64,000 bases of DNA, taken from contig NZ_JAPFGP010000024.1 in NCBI RefSeq assembly GCF_026241155.1, positions 1 through 64,000 of the forward strand, in the 5' to 3' direction. The translations under genes were made by a program, and so were the position numbers. The DNA comes from Paucibacter sp. PLA-PC-4. Lineage in GTDB: Bacteria > Pseudomonadota > Gammaproteobacteria > Burkholderiales > Burkholderiaceae_C. Under the pieces are notes generated by a model. That model was not told the DNA's origin. It ran no database searches and was given only the letters and a program-made list of their open reading frames with translations. Positions 16,258-25,440 of this stretch are shown piece by piece. Every line of letters begins with the position of its first letter. The stretch's first letter is position 1.

Positions 16258-17448
16258 TCAGGCGGGGGGGCAGGCGATCGTCTTGCGGGTGGCCAGCCGA
16301 GCTGCCCCGATGAGCGCCACGGCATAGCCGGCGAGGAGGGCGCAGTCCTGGATGACGATGGGCCAGACGTTGCCTGCCAGCATCAGCGTCTTGATCAGGT
16401 CAAGGAAGTGCGTGGCCGGCAGTGCCTGGCCGACGATGCGCACCGGCAGCGGCACGTTGTTCAGGTCGAACAGGAAGCCCGAGAGCATCAGCGCCGGCAG
16501 GAAGCTCGTTAGCAGCGCGACCTGGCTGGCGACAAACTGGTTCTTGGTCACCGACGAGATCAGCAGCCCGACGCCGAGCGCGACGAACATGTACAGCACC
16601 GAGGCCAGCAGCAAGAGGAAGACGGAGCCCTGCAGCGGTACCCCGAACAGCCAGCGCGCGGCGGCCAGGCACATCGCGAAGCCCAGCATGCCGACGACGA
16701 AATACGGGATCAGCTTGGCCAGCAGGATCTCGGTGGCCCGCGCCGGGGTGACGAACAAGGCCTCCAGCGTGCCGCGTTCCCATTCGCGGGCTACCACCAT
16801 CGAGGTTAGAAAGGCGCCGACCAGCGTCATGATCAGCACCATCAGCCCCGGCACCAGGTACCAGGTGCTGGTGTTGGCGGCGTTGAACCACAGGCGCGGC
16901 TCGACATGGACGCTGCCGAAAGCATCGGTGCCTACCGTGATGGCCCGCGCCGGCAGGTCCTGCGCACCGCTGACGCGCAGCGCGCCGCGCGCCAGCGCGC
17001 CAGCGACGTAGGACTGCACGGTGCGCGCGGTGGACGCGTCGGCGCCATGCAGGAGGAGTTGCACACGGCCGCGCCCCGCGGCGAACTCGCGGCTGAAGTT
17101 GCCGGGCACGCGCAGGATGGCGTCTGCCCGCCGCTCGGCCAGTGCGAGCTCGGCGGCTTGCATCGAGGCTGCGGTCACGGGCGTGATGTAGTTGGAGCCG
17201 CGCAATCCCGACAACAGTTCCACCACCGTGGGCGAGTGGTCGTCGACCACCAGTGCCACGCGCGCGTCCTTCACGTCCAGTGAGATGCCGTAGCCGAAGA
17301 GCACGATCAGCAGCACAGGCAGGACTAGGCCGATGGCAACGTTGCTGCGGTCGCGCAGCAGCTGGCGCGTCTCCTTGCGAGTCAGCGCGAACAGCCGGCG
17401 CCAGAAGCCGCCCTGCGGGGTCGTGCCGTGGCTTCCCGGTGCGCTCAC
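16258..17448 (-). CDS. ybhS: ABC-2 type efflux permease (YbhS-like)
   Basis: 396 residues. First helix about 35-55 (VAIGLVLPVLLIVLFGYGI), periplasmic domain about 60-210, then a five-helix block with the signature AREWERGTLEALFVTPARATEILLAKLIPYF. It is the partner of the other permease; E. coli YbhS is 377 residues. The GTG start at 17448 overlaps the ATPase stop codon by GTGA and has GGAGG 5 bases upstream, a strong sign of coupled translation. A much longer open frame continues upstream but is a shadow of the ATPase gene. Confidence 0.87.
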   Translation of the reverse strand: MSAPGSHGTTPQGGFWRRLFALTRKETRQLLRDRSNVAIGLVLPVLLIVLFGYGISLDVKDARVALVVDDHSPTVVELLSGLRGSNYITPVTAASMQAAELALAERRADAILRVPGNFSREFAAGRGRVQLLLHGADASTARTVQSYVAGALARGALRVSGAQDLPARAITVGTDAFGSVHVEPRLWFNAANTSTWYLVPGLMVLIMTLVGAFLTSMVVAREWERGTLEALFVTPARATEILLAKLIPYFVVGMLGFAMCLAAARWLFGVPLQGSVFLLLLASVLYMFVALGVGLLISSVTKNQFVASQVALLTSFLPALMLSGFLFDLNNVPLPVRIVGQALPATHFLDLIKTLMLAGNVWPIVIQDCALLAGYAVALIGAARLATRKTIACPPA

Positions 17449-19268
17449 GACGCCTCCACAGCGGCGGCCGAAGGCAGGCCTTGTCCTGCCGCTTGTCTGG
17501 CCTGTTCGACGATGGCAATGAACGCGGCTTCCATGCCCATGGCGCCCTGTCCATCGTTCGCCCCGGGCGTCGAGCCCAGGTGTATATGCTGCTGCGCTTG
17601 CTGCCGCACCTGCAGCGGCGTGCCCAGCGCCAGCACATGACCAGCGTCCTGGATCACGATGCGGTCGCAATACTCGGCCTCTTCCATGAAGTGCGTCGTC
17701 ACGACCACCGTCGTGCCCTGCTCAGCCAGGGCAGTGATGCGGCGCCAGAACTCGCGCCGCGCCAGCGGGTCTGCACCACTGGTGGGTTCGTCCAGGAAGA
17801 GGATCTGCGGTTCGTGCAGCAAGGCGGTGGCCATGGCCAGGCGCTGGCGGTAGCCGCCGGGCAGCTGGCCGCTGGGAGTGTGGCTAAGGCCGTCGAGGTC
17901 GAACTGTGCGGTCACCGTGGCCATGCGCTGCGCCGCATACTCGCCCCGCAAGCCGTAGGCGCCAGCAAAGAAGCGCAGGTTCTCGGCGACGGTGAGGTTG
18001 CCGTACAGTGAGAACTTCTGCGCCACGTAGCCGATGCGGCGACGCGCCTCGGCACGCGCATGGCGCAGGTCGATGCCGGCCATACTGAGACTGCCGCTGG
18101 TGGCCGGCAGCAGGCCGCAGAGCATGCGGAAGGTCGTCGTCTTGCCGGCGCCGTTGGGCCCGAGCAAGCCAAAGACCTCACCACGCCGGACGCTAAAAGT
18201 CGTGTTGGCCACGGCAACAAAATCGCCGAACTTGCGCACCAGGTCGCGCACCTCGATCATGGTCTCGGCGTCGCACTTGGTTCGCGGCGATGCGGCTGCA
18301 TCGTTGGCCTGAACAGGCATCGCGGAAGCGGTGCTGTTCAACTTCAACAGCACCATGAAGCCATCCTCCAGCCGCGCCGGAACCGCGCGCCTCGCCAGGC
18401 CCAGCAGCGCGGCAGGCGCTTCGGCGTCATCGCCCATGCCGATGGTGCGCACCTCGCCGGCCTGCGGCACGGCGTCCACAACGTGCGCCGTGTCGTCGAG
18501 CAGACGCCCCTGCAGCCAGCGTGCCGGCCGGCCGGCAGGCGGTGTCACGATGAAGCAGCGCCCGTGGGCATGCTGCCGCAGCGAGGCCGGGTCGCCTGCG
18601 GCCAGCAACTTGCCCTGGCGCAGCAGGAACACCTGCGAACAGCGCTCGGCCTCGTCCAGGTAGGCGGTGCTGACGATCACGGTGAGCTGCTCATCGGTGA
18701 CGAGCGACTGCACGATCTCCCACAACTCGCGCCGCGAGAGCGGGTCCACGCCCACGGTGGGCTCGTCCAGCAGCAGCAGCTCGGGCGAGCGCACCAGGGT
18801 GCAGGCCAGGCCCAGCTTCTGTTTCATGCCACCCGACAACTGGCCGGCCAAGCGGGTTTTGAAGCGCCCGAGGTTGGTCATCGCCATCAGCTGCGCGTAG
18901 CGGGCCTGGCGCCGATCGGCGGGGACGCCGTGCAGGTCGGCGTACAGGTCCAGGTTCTCCTGCACGCTGAGGTCGTCGTACAGACCGAAGCGCTGCGGCA
19001 TGTAGCTGATGCGGTCCTGCACCGCCTGCGGGTGCTGCGCGACATCGATGCCCAGCACCGTGAGCGTGCCGGCGTCGGGGACGATCAAGCCAGCGGCCAT
19101 GCGTAACAGCGTCGTCTTGCCCGCGCCATCGGGCCCGACCATCGCCGCCAGCGAGCCCATCGCCACCTGCAGCGAAACGTCGGCTATGGCCTGCGTGTGT
19201 TCACGCGTCCCGGCGACGGCAAAGCGCCGGCAAAGATGTCGGCCGTCCAGGGCCAGCGTTGCGTTCAT
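17445..19268 (-). CDS. ybhF: Double ABC ATPase of efflux pump (YbhF-like)
   Basis: 607 residues carrying two complete ABC domains. The first (about 5-310) has Walker A GPDGAGKTT, signature LSGGMKQK and Walker B LLLLDEPTVG. The second (about 345-600) has Walker A GPNGAGKTT, a slightly altered signature LPGGYRQR (Ser to Pro) and Walker B ILFLDEPTSG. E. coli YbhF (578 residues) has the same fusion. It hydrolyses ATP to drive the two ABC-2 permeases. The ATG at 19268 overlaps the stop of the fusion-protein gene by ATGA. The Pro in the second signature motif could weaken that ATPase site. Confidence 0.9.
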   Translation of the reverse strand: MNATLALDGRHLCRRFAVAGTREHTQAIADVSLQVAMGSLAAMVGPDGAGKTTLLRMAAGLIVPDAGTLTVLGIDVAQHPQAVQDRISYMPQRFGLYDDLSVQENLDLYADLHGVPADRRQARYAQLMAMTNLGRFKTRLAGQLSGGMKQKLGLACTLVRSPELLLLDEPTVGVDPLSRRELWEIVQSLVTDEQLTVIVSTAYLDEAERCSQVFLLRQGKLLAAGDPASLRQHAHGRCFIVTPPAGRPARWLQGRLLDDTAHVVDAVPQAGEVRTIGMGDDAEAPAALLGLARRAVPARLEDGFMVLLKLNSTASAMPVQANDAAASPRTKCDAETMIEVRDLVRKFGDFVAVANTTFSVRRGEVFGLLGPNGAGKTTTFRMLCGLLPATSGSLSMAGIDLRHARAEARRRIGYVAQKFSLYGNLTVAENLRFFAGAYGLRGEYAAQRMATVTAQFDLDGLSHTPSGQLPGGYRQRLAMATALLHEPQILFLDEPTSGADPLARREFWRRITALAEQGTTVVVTTHFMEEAEYCDRIVIQDAGHVLALGTPLQVRQQAQQHIHLGSTPGANDGQGAMGMEAAFIAIVEQARQAAGQGLPSAAAVEAS

Positions 19269-20323
19269 GGCCGGCTGCCAGTAGTGAGGGTGTCTGTGGA
19301 GGCTGCCGCGGCCGTGCGCTGCGGGCCCAGATTGAGTTGTGCTGTGGCCGGCATGCCCAAGCGCAAGCGGTTGTCGGGGTCTTCGACCTGCATCCGAAGC
19401 TCGTAGACAAGGCTGGTCCTTAACTCGGGCGTCTGAACCGTCTTCGGCGTGAATTCCGCCACCGAGCCTATCGAGCTCACCTTGGCCGTCAGCGGGTGAT
19501 CGGGATCGCTGTCGATGCGGATCTGCGCCGGCATGCCGACGCGAAGGCGACCCAGGTGGGCTTCGTCGACGTAGGCGCGCAGCCATTTCGGTGCCGTGAT
19601 GGCCAAGGTATAGACGGGGCGCTGCGGCGTGGCCATCTCGCCGGGCTCGAGCAGGCGTGCCCGCACCACGGCGTCGGTCGGGGCGCGCAGTTCCGACTCG
19701 TCGATTTGCCGCTGAACCAGCGCCAGTGCAGCTTGCGCAGCGGCCAGCGCCTGCTGGGCTTGAGCGATGTCTTCCCGGCGCGGCCCGGCGAGCACCAGTT
19801 CTGCCGCCTTGCGCGCAGCTTCGGCCTGCGCCAGCGTGACCTGTTGCTGCGCGCGAGCATTGTCCAGGTCCTGCCGGCTAACGCCCTTGCCGTGCGTGAC
19901 GTCGCTGGTGGCCTGTACGCGTGCGAGCTGGCGGGTCGCGAGCTCGGCCTGGGCCTGCGCTGCCGCCAGCTGTGCTCGCGCCTGCGCCTGCTCTTGCGCG
20001 CGGCTGCCGGCCTGCAGGCGTCGCAGTGCCTGCTCCTGCACGCCTACCTGCGCCTGGGCCTGCGCCAGCCGCAGCCTGGCCGCCGTAGTGTCCAGCCGTC
20101 CCAATACCTGGCCGGCACGCACGCTGTCACCTTCGCTGGCACTCAGCGAGGCAATGCGGTCGCCGCCATTGAAGGCCAGTGCCACCTGACGGATGTCGAC
20201 GTTGCCATACAGCGTCAGGCGGTTGGGGTCATCGGCGGGCAGCTGTAGGGCCCACACCCAAGCCAAGCCCGCAGTGAGCGCGACGGCCACGACGGCGACG
20301 GGAACAAGGATCTTCGGATTCAT
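19265..20323 (-). CDS. ybhG: HlyD-type membrane fusion protein (YbhG-like)
   Basis: 352 residues. One N-terminal membrane anchor (about 5-27), a split lipoyl domain (GDRIASLSASEGDSVRAGQVLGRLD near 54-78, and DESELRAPTDAVV near 207-220), a long coiled-coil hairpin rich in Gln/Ala between them, and a beta-barrel with RAYVDEAHLGRLRVGMPAQI. It bridges the inner-membrane ABC exporter and the outer-membrane channel in the periplasm. It is first in the five-gene operon; E. coli YbhG is 332 residues. The palindrome at 20407-20424 lies about 85 bases upstream of the start. Confidence 0.9.
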   Translation of the reverse strand: MNPKILVPVAVVAVALTAGLAWVWALQLPADDPNRLTLYGNVDIRQVALAFNGGDRIASLSASEGDSVRAGQVLGRLDTTAARLRLAQAQAQVGVQEQALRRLQAGSRAQEQAQARAQLAAAQAQAELATRQLARVQATSDVTHGKGVSRQDLDNARAQQQVTLAQAEAARKAAELVLAGPRREDIAQAQQALAAAQAALALVQRQIDESELRAPTDAVVRARLLEPGEMATPQRPVYTLAITAPKWLRAYVDEAHLGRLRVGMPAQIRIDSDPDHPLTAKVSSIGSVAEFTPKTVQTPELRTSLVYELRMQVEDPDNRLRLGMPATAQLNLGPQRTAAAASTDTLTTGSRP

Positions 20324-20406
20324 GGTCAGGGGTCTCCGGGTCTTGAAGCGGAATCAGCCCACTGCTGAGGCAGCACAAGCGTGCGTCGGATCGCATCATA
20401 GCCTAC

Positions 20407-20424
20407 TTCAAATTCTAATTTGAA
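20407..20424. promoter_or_regulatory. Candidate operator for the CecR-like repressor
   Basis: TTCAAATTCTAATTTGAA: two perfectly inverted 8-bp arms with a 2-bp spacer, strongly AT-rich in an otherwise GC-rich sequence. It lies in the 136-base gap between the divergent efflux operon and the TetR-type gene, 36 bases before the repressor ATG. TetR-family dimers bind such sites and usually repress both directions. Confidence 0.7.
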
Positions 20425-20459
20425 TTAGATATGAAGACTTTTGTTGGTACGCTTGCGCC

Positions 20460-21203
20460 ATGACATCCAAGCCCGGGCGACAGACCCCACCACGACCCCG
20501 CTCGGTCCGATCCGACGGCGTCGAGACGCGGGCGCTGATACTTCAGGTGGCCGGACGGCTTTTTGCCGAGCAAGGCTTCGAGCGCACCACCAGCCGCGAA
20601 ATCTGCCTGGCAGCAGGTGCCAATATGGCGGCCGTCAACTACCACTTCGGTAGTCGCGAAGGTCTATACGAGGCGGTGCTCATCGAGGCGCACGGCCAGT
20701 TGGTGCGCCTCGACGACCTCGCGGCCATCGGGTGTGTCTGCGCTGAGCCGCAGGCCCGATTGCGCGCGGTGATCGGGCTGCTGGCGCAGCGGGTCAGCGG
20801 TCAGGAGGTTCCCTGGGGCTTACGCGTCCTCGTGCACGAAATGATGGTCGCCCCGTCGCCGCACATGGCCGTGCTGATGCGCAAGGCCGTGCTGCCCAAG
20901 ATCCAGATCGTGATGTCAATCGTGGCCGAGGTGCTGGGCCTGCCCGCAGGCCATCCTGCGGTTCAGCGCTCGCTGGCCATGATCGTGATGCCGTGCATCA
21001 TGATGACCATCGCGCCGCGCGACTTGCTGCGACAGGTCATGCCGGCGGCGTACGACGATGAGCAGGGGCTTGTCGACGACATGACGCGATATGCCTTGGC
21101 CGGGCTGGCGGCGGTCGCGAGCGCGCATAGCGCAGACAACTCGCAAAGCTTGTCATCCGGAACGTCCTCCAAGCCGCCGCGCTTGCATACCAAGCCAACG
21201 TAG
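20460..21203 (+). CDS. cecR: TetR/AcrR-family repressor (CecR-like)
   Basis: 247 residues. The N-terminal TetR DNA-binding domain spans about 22-70, with ILQVAGRLFAEQGFERTTSREICLAAGANMAAVNYHFGSREGLYEAV, a textbook helix-turn-helix. The C-terminal part (about 90-215) resembles the DUF1956/CerR domain of CecR (YbiH), with LRVLVHEMMVAPSPHM. CecR in E. coli controls the ybhGFSR efflux operon, and the divergent neighbour here is exactly that set, so the pairing is well supported. It probably represses both its own gene and the pump and releases on ligand binding. The last 25 residues are Ser/Pro-rich and unlike the family. Confidence 0.87.
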   Translation: MTSKPGRQTPPRPRSVRSDGVETRALILQVAGRLFAEQGFERTTSREICLAAGANMAAVNYHFGSREGLYEAVLIEAHGQLVRLDDLAAIGCVCAEPQARLRAVIGLLAQRVSGQEVPWGLRVLVHEMMVAPSPHMAVLMRKAVLPKIQIVMSIVAEVLGLPAGHPAVQRSLAMIVMPCIMMTIAPRDLLRQVMPAAYDDEQGLVDDMTRYALAGLAAVASAHSADNSQSLSSGTSSKPPRLHTKPT

Positions 21204-21680
21204 CCCGACAAGGTGAGGAAAGGACTTCGATCCGAATGGGTTGATTACCAGTCGGTTCGACCGGCGTTGGCGCCGCACGGTCGGCCAGGCCAGAGCACTT
21301 GGCCTCGCGCAATGAGAAGTACCCAGGCCTAAGGTTCCCAAAACACAACAAGTCCGACGAACTCTATTTTGTTCCGACGGACTTTATTTGTTTGAGTCAC
21401 AGCGCTACGTGTGGATGGCCGGATTGGTCATCGTGCTGGCGTTCTTGCCGGTGTGGGCGGAACCGGCGGTCGGCGTTTTCAGCTGAGTGACGCCCTGTCC
21501 TGAGCACGGTACATCGACGGCATGGTCATTGCTGCTGCGCAGCAGTCAGCATCGCCACCATCGCCGCGACGGCCTCCCCGCAGGCTGGTTCGACATCTAC
21601 GCTCACGCCGGTGTGGCGCCCGTGCCGTACTGAAGCCGTGAAGGCGTCAGTACAGACCGCGGGCGTAGCTGCCAGTCGCC
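21204..21680. other. Gene-poor gap with possible remnants
   Basis: About 480 bases between the CecR-like gene and ugpQ. An AGGCCA/TGGCCT stem-loop at 21287-21305 may end the repressor transcript. A plus-strand frame ending at 21486 encodes a hydrophobic tail (YVWMAGLVIVLAFLPVWAEP) but has no start. A minus-strand frame at 21526-21680 runs into ugpQ in another phase and faintly resembles the end of uroporphyrinogen-III synthase. I would not call a gene in either place. Confidence 0.45.
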
Positions 21681-22418
21681 TCAGCTGCCCGGCGAGAACC
21701 TGTCCACGGCGTCCGTGATGATGCCGTCCACCCCATTGGCCATCAGCCATTGTGCCGACGCAGGGTCGTTGACCGTGTAGACCAGGGCCTTCAGTCCGGC
21801 CGCATGCAGCTGCTCGACCAGGGCCTGGTTCATCAGCGCATAGTTCGTGATCACGGCGCGGCATTGCATGCGCAGTGCTTGGTCCAGCCAGCCCTGCGAC
21901 AGCTTGTCCAGCAGCAGCCCGCGCGGGAGCTCCGGCGCGGTCTGCAGGGCGCCGGCCAGGGCCTCGGGCTGAAAGGAGCTCAACAGCGGCATCAGGCCCG
22001 AGCCCTTCCACAGACGCAGCACCTCGCGGCCCACCACCTGGCCGGTCACGAGCTCCTGGCCCGGTGTCGGCTTGATCTCGATGTTCAGCGCGAAACCGTT
22101 CGCGATGACGTAGCGGGCCAGCGCGTCCAGGCTGGGTATGGGCTCGCCGGCATAGGCGCGGCTGTGCCAGGCGCCGGCATCGATACGCGAAAGCTCGGCC
22201 CAGCCGCGCTCGCCGGCCACACCGCGCTCGGGTGTGGTTCGGTTCAGCGTGGCGTCATGCAGCAAGAAGGGGATGCCGTCGGCGCTGAGCTTCACATCGC
22301 ACTCGAAGGCGCGATAGCCGTGCCTTGCACCCTCGCGGAAAGCCGCGAGCGTGTTCTCCGGGGCGAGTTTGCCGGCGCCGCGATGGGCGATCCACATAGG
22401 CATCGGCCATTCACCCAT
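21681..22418 (-). CDS. ugpQ: Glycerophosphodiester phosphodiesterase UgpQ
   Basis: 245 residues. The GDPD catalytic core is complete: WIAHRGAGKLAPENTLAAF (His12, Glu21-Asn22), ECDVKLSADGIPFLLHDATLNRTT (Glu39, Asp41, His54) and a C-terminal NGVDGIITDAVD. The enzyme hydrolyses glycerophosphodiesters to glycerol-3-phosphate and an alcohol in the cytoplasm. No signal peptide. It begins 3 bases after the ugpC stop and is last in the ugpBAECQ operon, where it processes the imported glycerophosphodiesters. Confidence 0.93.
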   Translation of the reverse strand: MGEWPMPMWIAHRGAGKLAPENTLAAFREGARHGYRAFECDVKLSADGIPFLLHDATLNRTTPERGVAGERGWAELSRIDAGAWHSRAYAGEPIPSLDALARYVIANGFALNIEIKPTPGQELVTGQVVGREVLRLWKGSGLMPLLSSFQPEALAGALQTAPELPRGLLLDKLSQGWLDQALRMQCRAVITNYALMNQALVEQLHAAGLKALVYTVNDPASAQWLMANGVDGIITDAVDRFSPGS

Positions 22419-22421
22419 CGC

Positions 22422-23492
22422 TCAACTCCCGACGCGCTTTTGCGTCTGCGCGTCGAACCAGTGCAGCTGCTTGGCGCTGAGCTCCAGCATCAGCGTGTCG
22501 CCGACCGCTGGCGGCACCAGGGTGCCGTCAATGCGCAGGGTGAACTGCTCAGTGCCCAGGCGGCCATAGACCAGGCGCTCGGCGCCCAGCATCTCGATCA
22601 TCTCAACCTTCAGAGGCCAGCCGGACGTGGCGTTCCAGTGGTCCAGATGCTCGGGGCGCAAGCCCAGGATCAGCTCGCCTTCGCGCGGTGCCGGGGCCGG
22701 CAGGGCCAAGGTGATGCCGCCGACCGTGAAGCTGTTGCCCTTGGCCTGGCCTTTGAGTAGATTCATCGGCGGCGAGCCGATGAAGCTGGCGACAAAGGTG
22801 GTGGCGGGGCGCTGGTAGACCTCCTCGGGCGTGCCGATCTGCTCCATGTGACCGCCGTTCATCACGATCATGCGCTGGGCCAGGGTCATGGCTTCGACCT
22901 GGTCATGGGTCACGAACAGCGAGGTCACGCCCAGCTCGCGGTGCAGCTTCTGGATCTCCAGCCGAGTCTGGGCTCGCAGCTTGGCGTCCAGGTTGGACAA
23001 GGGCTCGTCGAACAAGAAGACCTGCGGATTGCGCACGATGGCGCGGCCCATCGCGACGCGCTGGCGCTGACCGCCAGACAGGGCGCGCGGCGTGCGGTCC
23101 AGCAGATGGCCCAGCTCGAGGATCTTGGCGGCCTTGTCGACGCGGGTCTTGATTTCGGCGATCGGCACCTTCTTGATCTTCAAGCCGTAAGCCATGTTCT
23201 CGAACACGCTCATATGCGGGTAGAGCGCGTAGTTCTGGAACACCATCGCGATATCGCGCTCGGCGGGCTCGATGTCGTTGACCACGCGCGCTCCGATGGC
23301 GATCTCGCCGCCGGAGACCTCCTCCAGCCCGGCCACCATGCGCAGCAAGGTGCTCTTGCCGCAGCCGGAGGGTCCGACGATGACGATGAACTCGCCGTCC
23401 TTGATCTCGGCGTTGACGCCGTGGATCACTTGATTGGCCTTGGGGCCGTGGCCATAACGTTTGACCACATTGCGAAGGGAAATGCTTGCCAT
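22422..23492 (-). CDS. ugpC: Glycerol-3-phosphate ABC transporter ATPase UgpC
   Basis: 356 residues, the normal length for MalK/UgpC ATPases. Walker A is [10 protein letters not shown]-loop [11 protein letters not shown], signature [14 protein letters not shown], Walker [13 protein letters not shown] and switch His in FVTHDQVEA. The C-terminal regulatory OB-fold (about 240-356) contains GLRPEHL. It energises uptake through UgpAE. The start at 23492 ([14 protein letters not shown]) is the family start; open sequence further upstream is intergenic. It lies about 120 bases after ugpE, a gap containing paired hairpin repeats. Confidence 0.95.
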   Translation of the reverse strand: MASISLRNVVKRYGHGPKANQVIHGVNAEIKDGEFIVIVGPSGCGKSTLLRMVAGLEEVSGGEIAIGARVVNDIEPAERDIAMVFQNYALYPHMSVFENMAYGLKIKKVPIAEIKTRVDKAAKILELGHLLDRTPRALSGGQRQRVAMGRAIVRNPQVFLFDEPLSNLDAKLRAQTRLEIQKLHRELGVTSLFVTHDQVEAMTLAQRMIVMNGGHMEQIGTPEEVYQRPATTFVASFIGSPPMNLLKGQAKGNSFTVGGITLALPAPAPREGELILGLRPEHLDHWNATSGWPLKVEMIEMLGAERLVYGRLGTEQFTLRIDGTLVPPAVGDTLMLELSAKQLHWFDAQTQKRVGS

Positions 23493-23519
23493 ATTTTTCT
23501 CAATCGGTTGGTGTCCGGG

Positions 23520-23604
23520 CCTGCCGCTGCGCGGCTGCGGTCCGGCACGCAAATTCATCTGATGAGTCGGGGACACAGCCTGCCGCTGCGCAGCGGCGGT
23601 CTGT
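23520..23604. repeat. Imperfect direct repeats forming hairpins between ugpE and ugpC
   Basis: CCTGCCGCTGCGCGGCTGCGG (near 23520) and CCTGCCGCTGCGCAGCGGCGG (near 23580), each able to fold on its CCGCTGC/GCAGCGG arms, sit in the ugpE-ugpC gap. They resemble REP-type elements that tune expression or stability inside an operon. Copy number elsewhere in the genome is unknown. Confidence 0.5.
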
Positions 23605-23615
23605 TCCGCAAGTCA

Positions 23616-24470
23616 TTATTTTTCAGTGTCGACGAGGCCCTTGACGAACCACTTCTGCATCAGCATCACGACCAGCGCCGGTGGGATCATCGCCAGCAGC
23701 GCGGTGGCCATCACGACGTTCCACTCGGTGTAGGACTCGCCTGTGATCAGGCGCTTGATGCCCATCACGACCGGATACATGTCCTCTTGCGTGGTGACCA
23801 GCAGGGGCCACAGGTACTGGTTCCAGCCGTAGATGAACTGGATCACGAAGAGCGCGGCGATGCTGGTGCGTGACAGCGGCAGCAGCACGTCCCAGAAAAA
23901 CCGCATCGGCCCGGCGCCGTCCATGCGTGCGGCCTCCACCAACTCGTCCGGGACCGTCATGAAGAACTGGCGGAACAAGAAGGTGGCGGTGGCTGAGGCG
24001 ATCAGCGGCACGGTCAGGCCGGCATAAGTGTTGAGCATCTTCAGATCCGACACCACCTGGTAGGTCGGGCCGATGCGCACCTCCACCGGCAGCATCAGCG
24101 TCACGAAGATGGCCCAGAAGAAAAAGCTCTTGAAGGGGAAGCGGAAGTAGACGATCGCAAAGGCCGAAAGCAGCGAGATCGCGATCTTGCCCAGCGAGAT
24201 CACCAGCGCGCTGATCAGGCTGATCTTGAGCATGGGCAGGGCCGGCGGAATTCGGCTGCCGGCGCTGGTCTCGCCGCCGAACAGGGCCAGCTTCCATGTT
24301 TCCAGCATGTGGTCACCGGGCAGCAGCGACAGCGGGCGGCTCTGCGCGATCTGCTCGGCACTCTGGGTCGAGGCGACAAAGGTCAGGTAGACCGGGAAGG
24401 CCACGATCAGCACGCCGAGAATCAGCGTCAGATGGGCCAGCACGGTAAGGGCGGGGCGACGTTCGATCAT
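23616..24470 (-). CDS. ugpE: Glycerol-3-phosphate ABC transporter permease UgpE
   Basis: 284 residues with six predicted membrane helices. The EAA-loop signature appears as [25 protein letters not shown]. The start at 24470 ([13 protein letters not shown]) matches family starts and overlaps closely with the end of ugpA (one base between). It forms the membrane channel with UgpA. Confidence 0.94.
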   Translation of the reverse strand: MIERRPALTVLAHLTLILGVLIVAFPVYLTFVASTQSAEQIAQSRPLSLLPGDHMLETWKLALFGGETSAGSRIPPALPMLKISLISALVISLGKIAISLLSAFAIVYFRFPFKSFFFWAIFVTLMLPVEVRIGPTYQVVSDLKMLNTYAGLTVPLIASATATFLFRQFFMTVPDELVEAARMDGAGPMRFFWDVLLPLSRTSIAALFVIQFIYGWNQYLWPLLVTTQEDMYPVVMGIKRLITGESYTEWNVVMATALLAMIPPALVVMLMQKWFVKGLVDTEK

Positions 24471-24471
24471 C

Positions 24472-25359
24472 TCAGTACTGCACTTTCTTCTCGACAAAAC
24501 GGAACTGCAGCACGGTCAGCGCGATCACGATGACCATCAGCACCACCGACTGCGCGGCCGAGCCGCCCAGGTCCAGGGCCTTGAAGCCGTCGTAGTAGAC
24601 CTTGTAGACCAAGATGGCCGTGTCCTTGCCCGGGCCGCCGTGGGTGGCCGCGTCGACGATGGCGAACGTGTCGAAGAAGGCGTAGACCACGTTGATCACC
24701 AGCAGGAAGAAGGTGGTGGGCGAGAGCAGCGGGAACACAATGGTCCAAAAGCGCCGGGCCGGGCTGGCACCGTCGATGGCGGCCGCCTCGATCAGCGACT
24801 TCGGGATCGACTGCAGGCCCGCCAGGAAGAACAGGAAGTTGTAGGAGATCTGCTTCCAGACCGCGGCGACGACGATCAGCGTCATCGCATGGTTGGAGTT
24901 CAGCAGATGGTTCCAGTCCGTACCGGCGGCCTGCAGCATGTAGGAGACCACGCCGAAGGAGGGCGCGAACATGAACAGCCACAGCACGCCGGCCACCGCC
25001 GGCGCCACCGCATAGGGCCAGATCAGCAAAGTCTTGTAGGCGAAGGCGCCCTTGATCACGCGGTCGGCCATCACGGCCAGCAGCAGCGCGATGGCCAGGC
25101 CGAAACCCGCCACCAGCGCGGAGAACAGCGCGGTGATCTTGAACGAGGCCAGATAGCTCTCGTCACTGAAGAGTTGGCGGAAGTTCTGCAGGCCCACCCA
25201 CTCGGTGGACATGCCGAAGGCATCCTGCTGCTGCAGCGATTGCAGCAGCGCCTGGCCGGCCGGCCAGAAGAAGAACACGGTGATGACGATGACCTGCGGT
25301 GCCAACAGCACCCAGGGCAGCCATCCCGATTTGAAAAGCACGCGTTTTTCTACGGACAT
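24472..25359 (-). CDS. ugpA: Glycerol-3-phosphate ABC transporter permease UgpA
   Basis: 295 residues with six predicted helices, the first being [20 protein letters not shown]. The EAA loop reads [27 protein letters not shown]. The start MSVEKRVLF at 25359 has AAGGGA upstream and is the usual N-terminus; a Met 8 codons upstream is less likely. It is separated from ugpB by about 80 bases holding a strong stem-loop, so binding protein and permease can be expressed at different levels. Confidence 0.94.
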   Translation of the reverse strand: MSVEKRVLFKSGWLPWVLLAPQVIVITVFFFWPAGQALLQSLQQQDAFGMSTEWVGLQNFRQLFSDESYLASFKITALFSALVAGFGLAIALLLAVMADRVIKGAFAYKTLLIWPYAVAPAVAGVLWLFMFAPSFGVVSYMLQAAGTDWNHLLNSNHAMTLIVVAAVWKQISYNFLFFLAGLQSIPKSLIEAAAIDGASPARRFWTIVFPLLSPTTFFLLVINVVYAFFDTFAIVDAATHGGPGKDTAILVYKVYYDGFKALDLGGSAAQSVVLMVIVIALTVLQFRFVEKKVQY

Positions 25360-25381
25360 GATGTCCCTTCCCAAAAGCATC

Positions 25382-25415
25382 AACCCGCCGCCCCGGTTTC
25401 CCAGGGCGGCGGGTT
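25382..25415 (-). terminator. Perfect 12-bp stem-loop between ugpB and ugpA
   Basis: AACCCGCCGCCC pairs perfectly with GGGCGGCGGGTT around a 10-base loop. There is no uridine run directly after it on the transcribed strand (GATGCTTTTGG follows). Such hairpins after a binding-protein gene usually cause partial termination or protect the upstream message, giving excess binding protein. Confidence 0.65.
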
Positions 25416-25440
25416 CTATCGATCATTCAAAGCGGGGAGC

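Noticed and set aside
21390-21486. Plus-strand hydrophobic tail ending LPVWAEPAVGVFS
   Set aside because: No start codon or ribosome binding site and no family; could be chance or debris.
21526-21680. Minus-strand frame that faintly resembles the end of uroporphyrinogen-III synthase
   Set aside because: Only about 40 residues of weak likeness, no catalytic landmarks and no start; insufficient to call a pseudogene.
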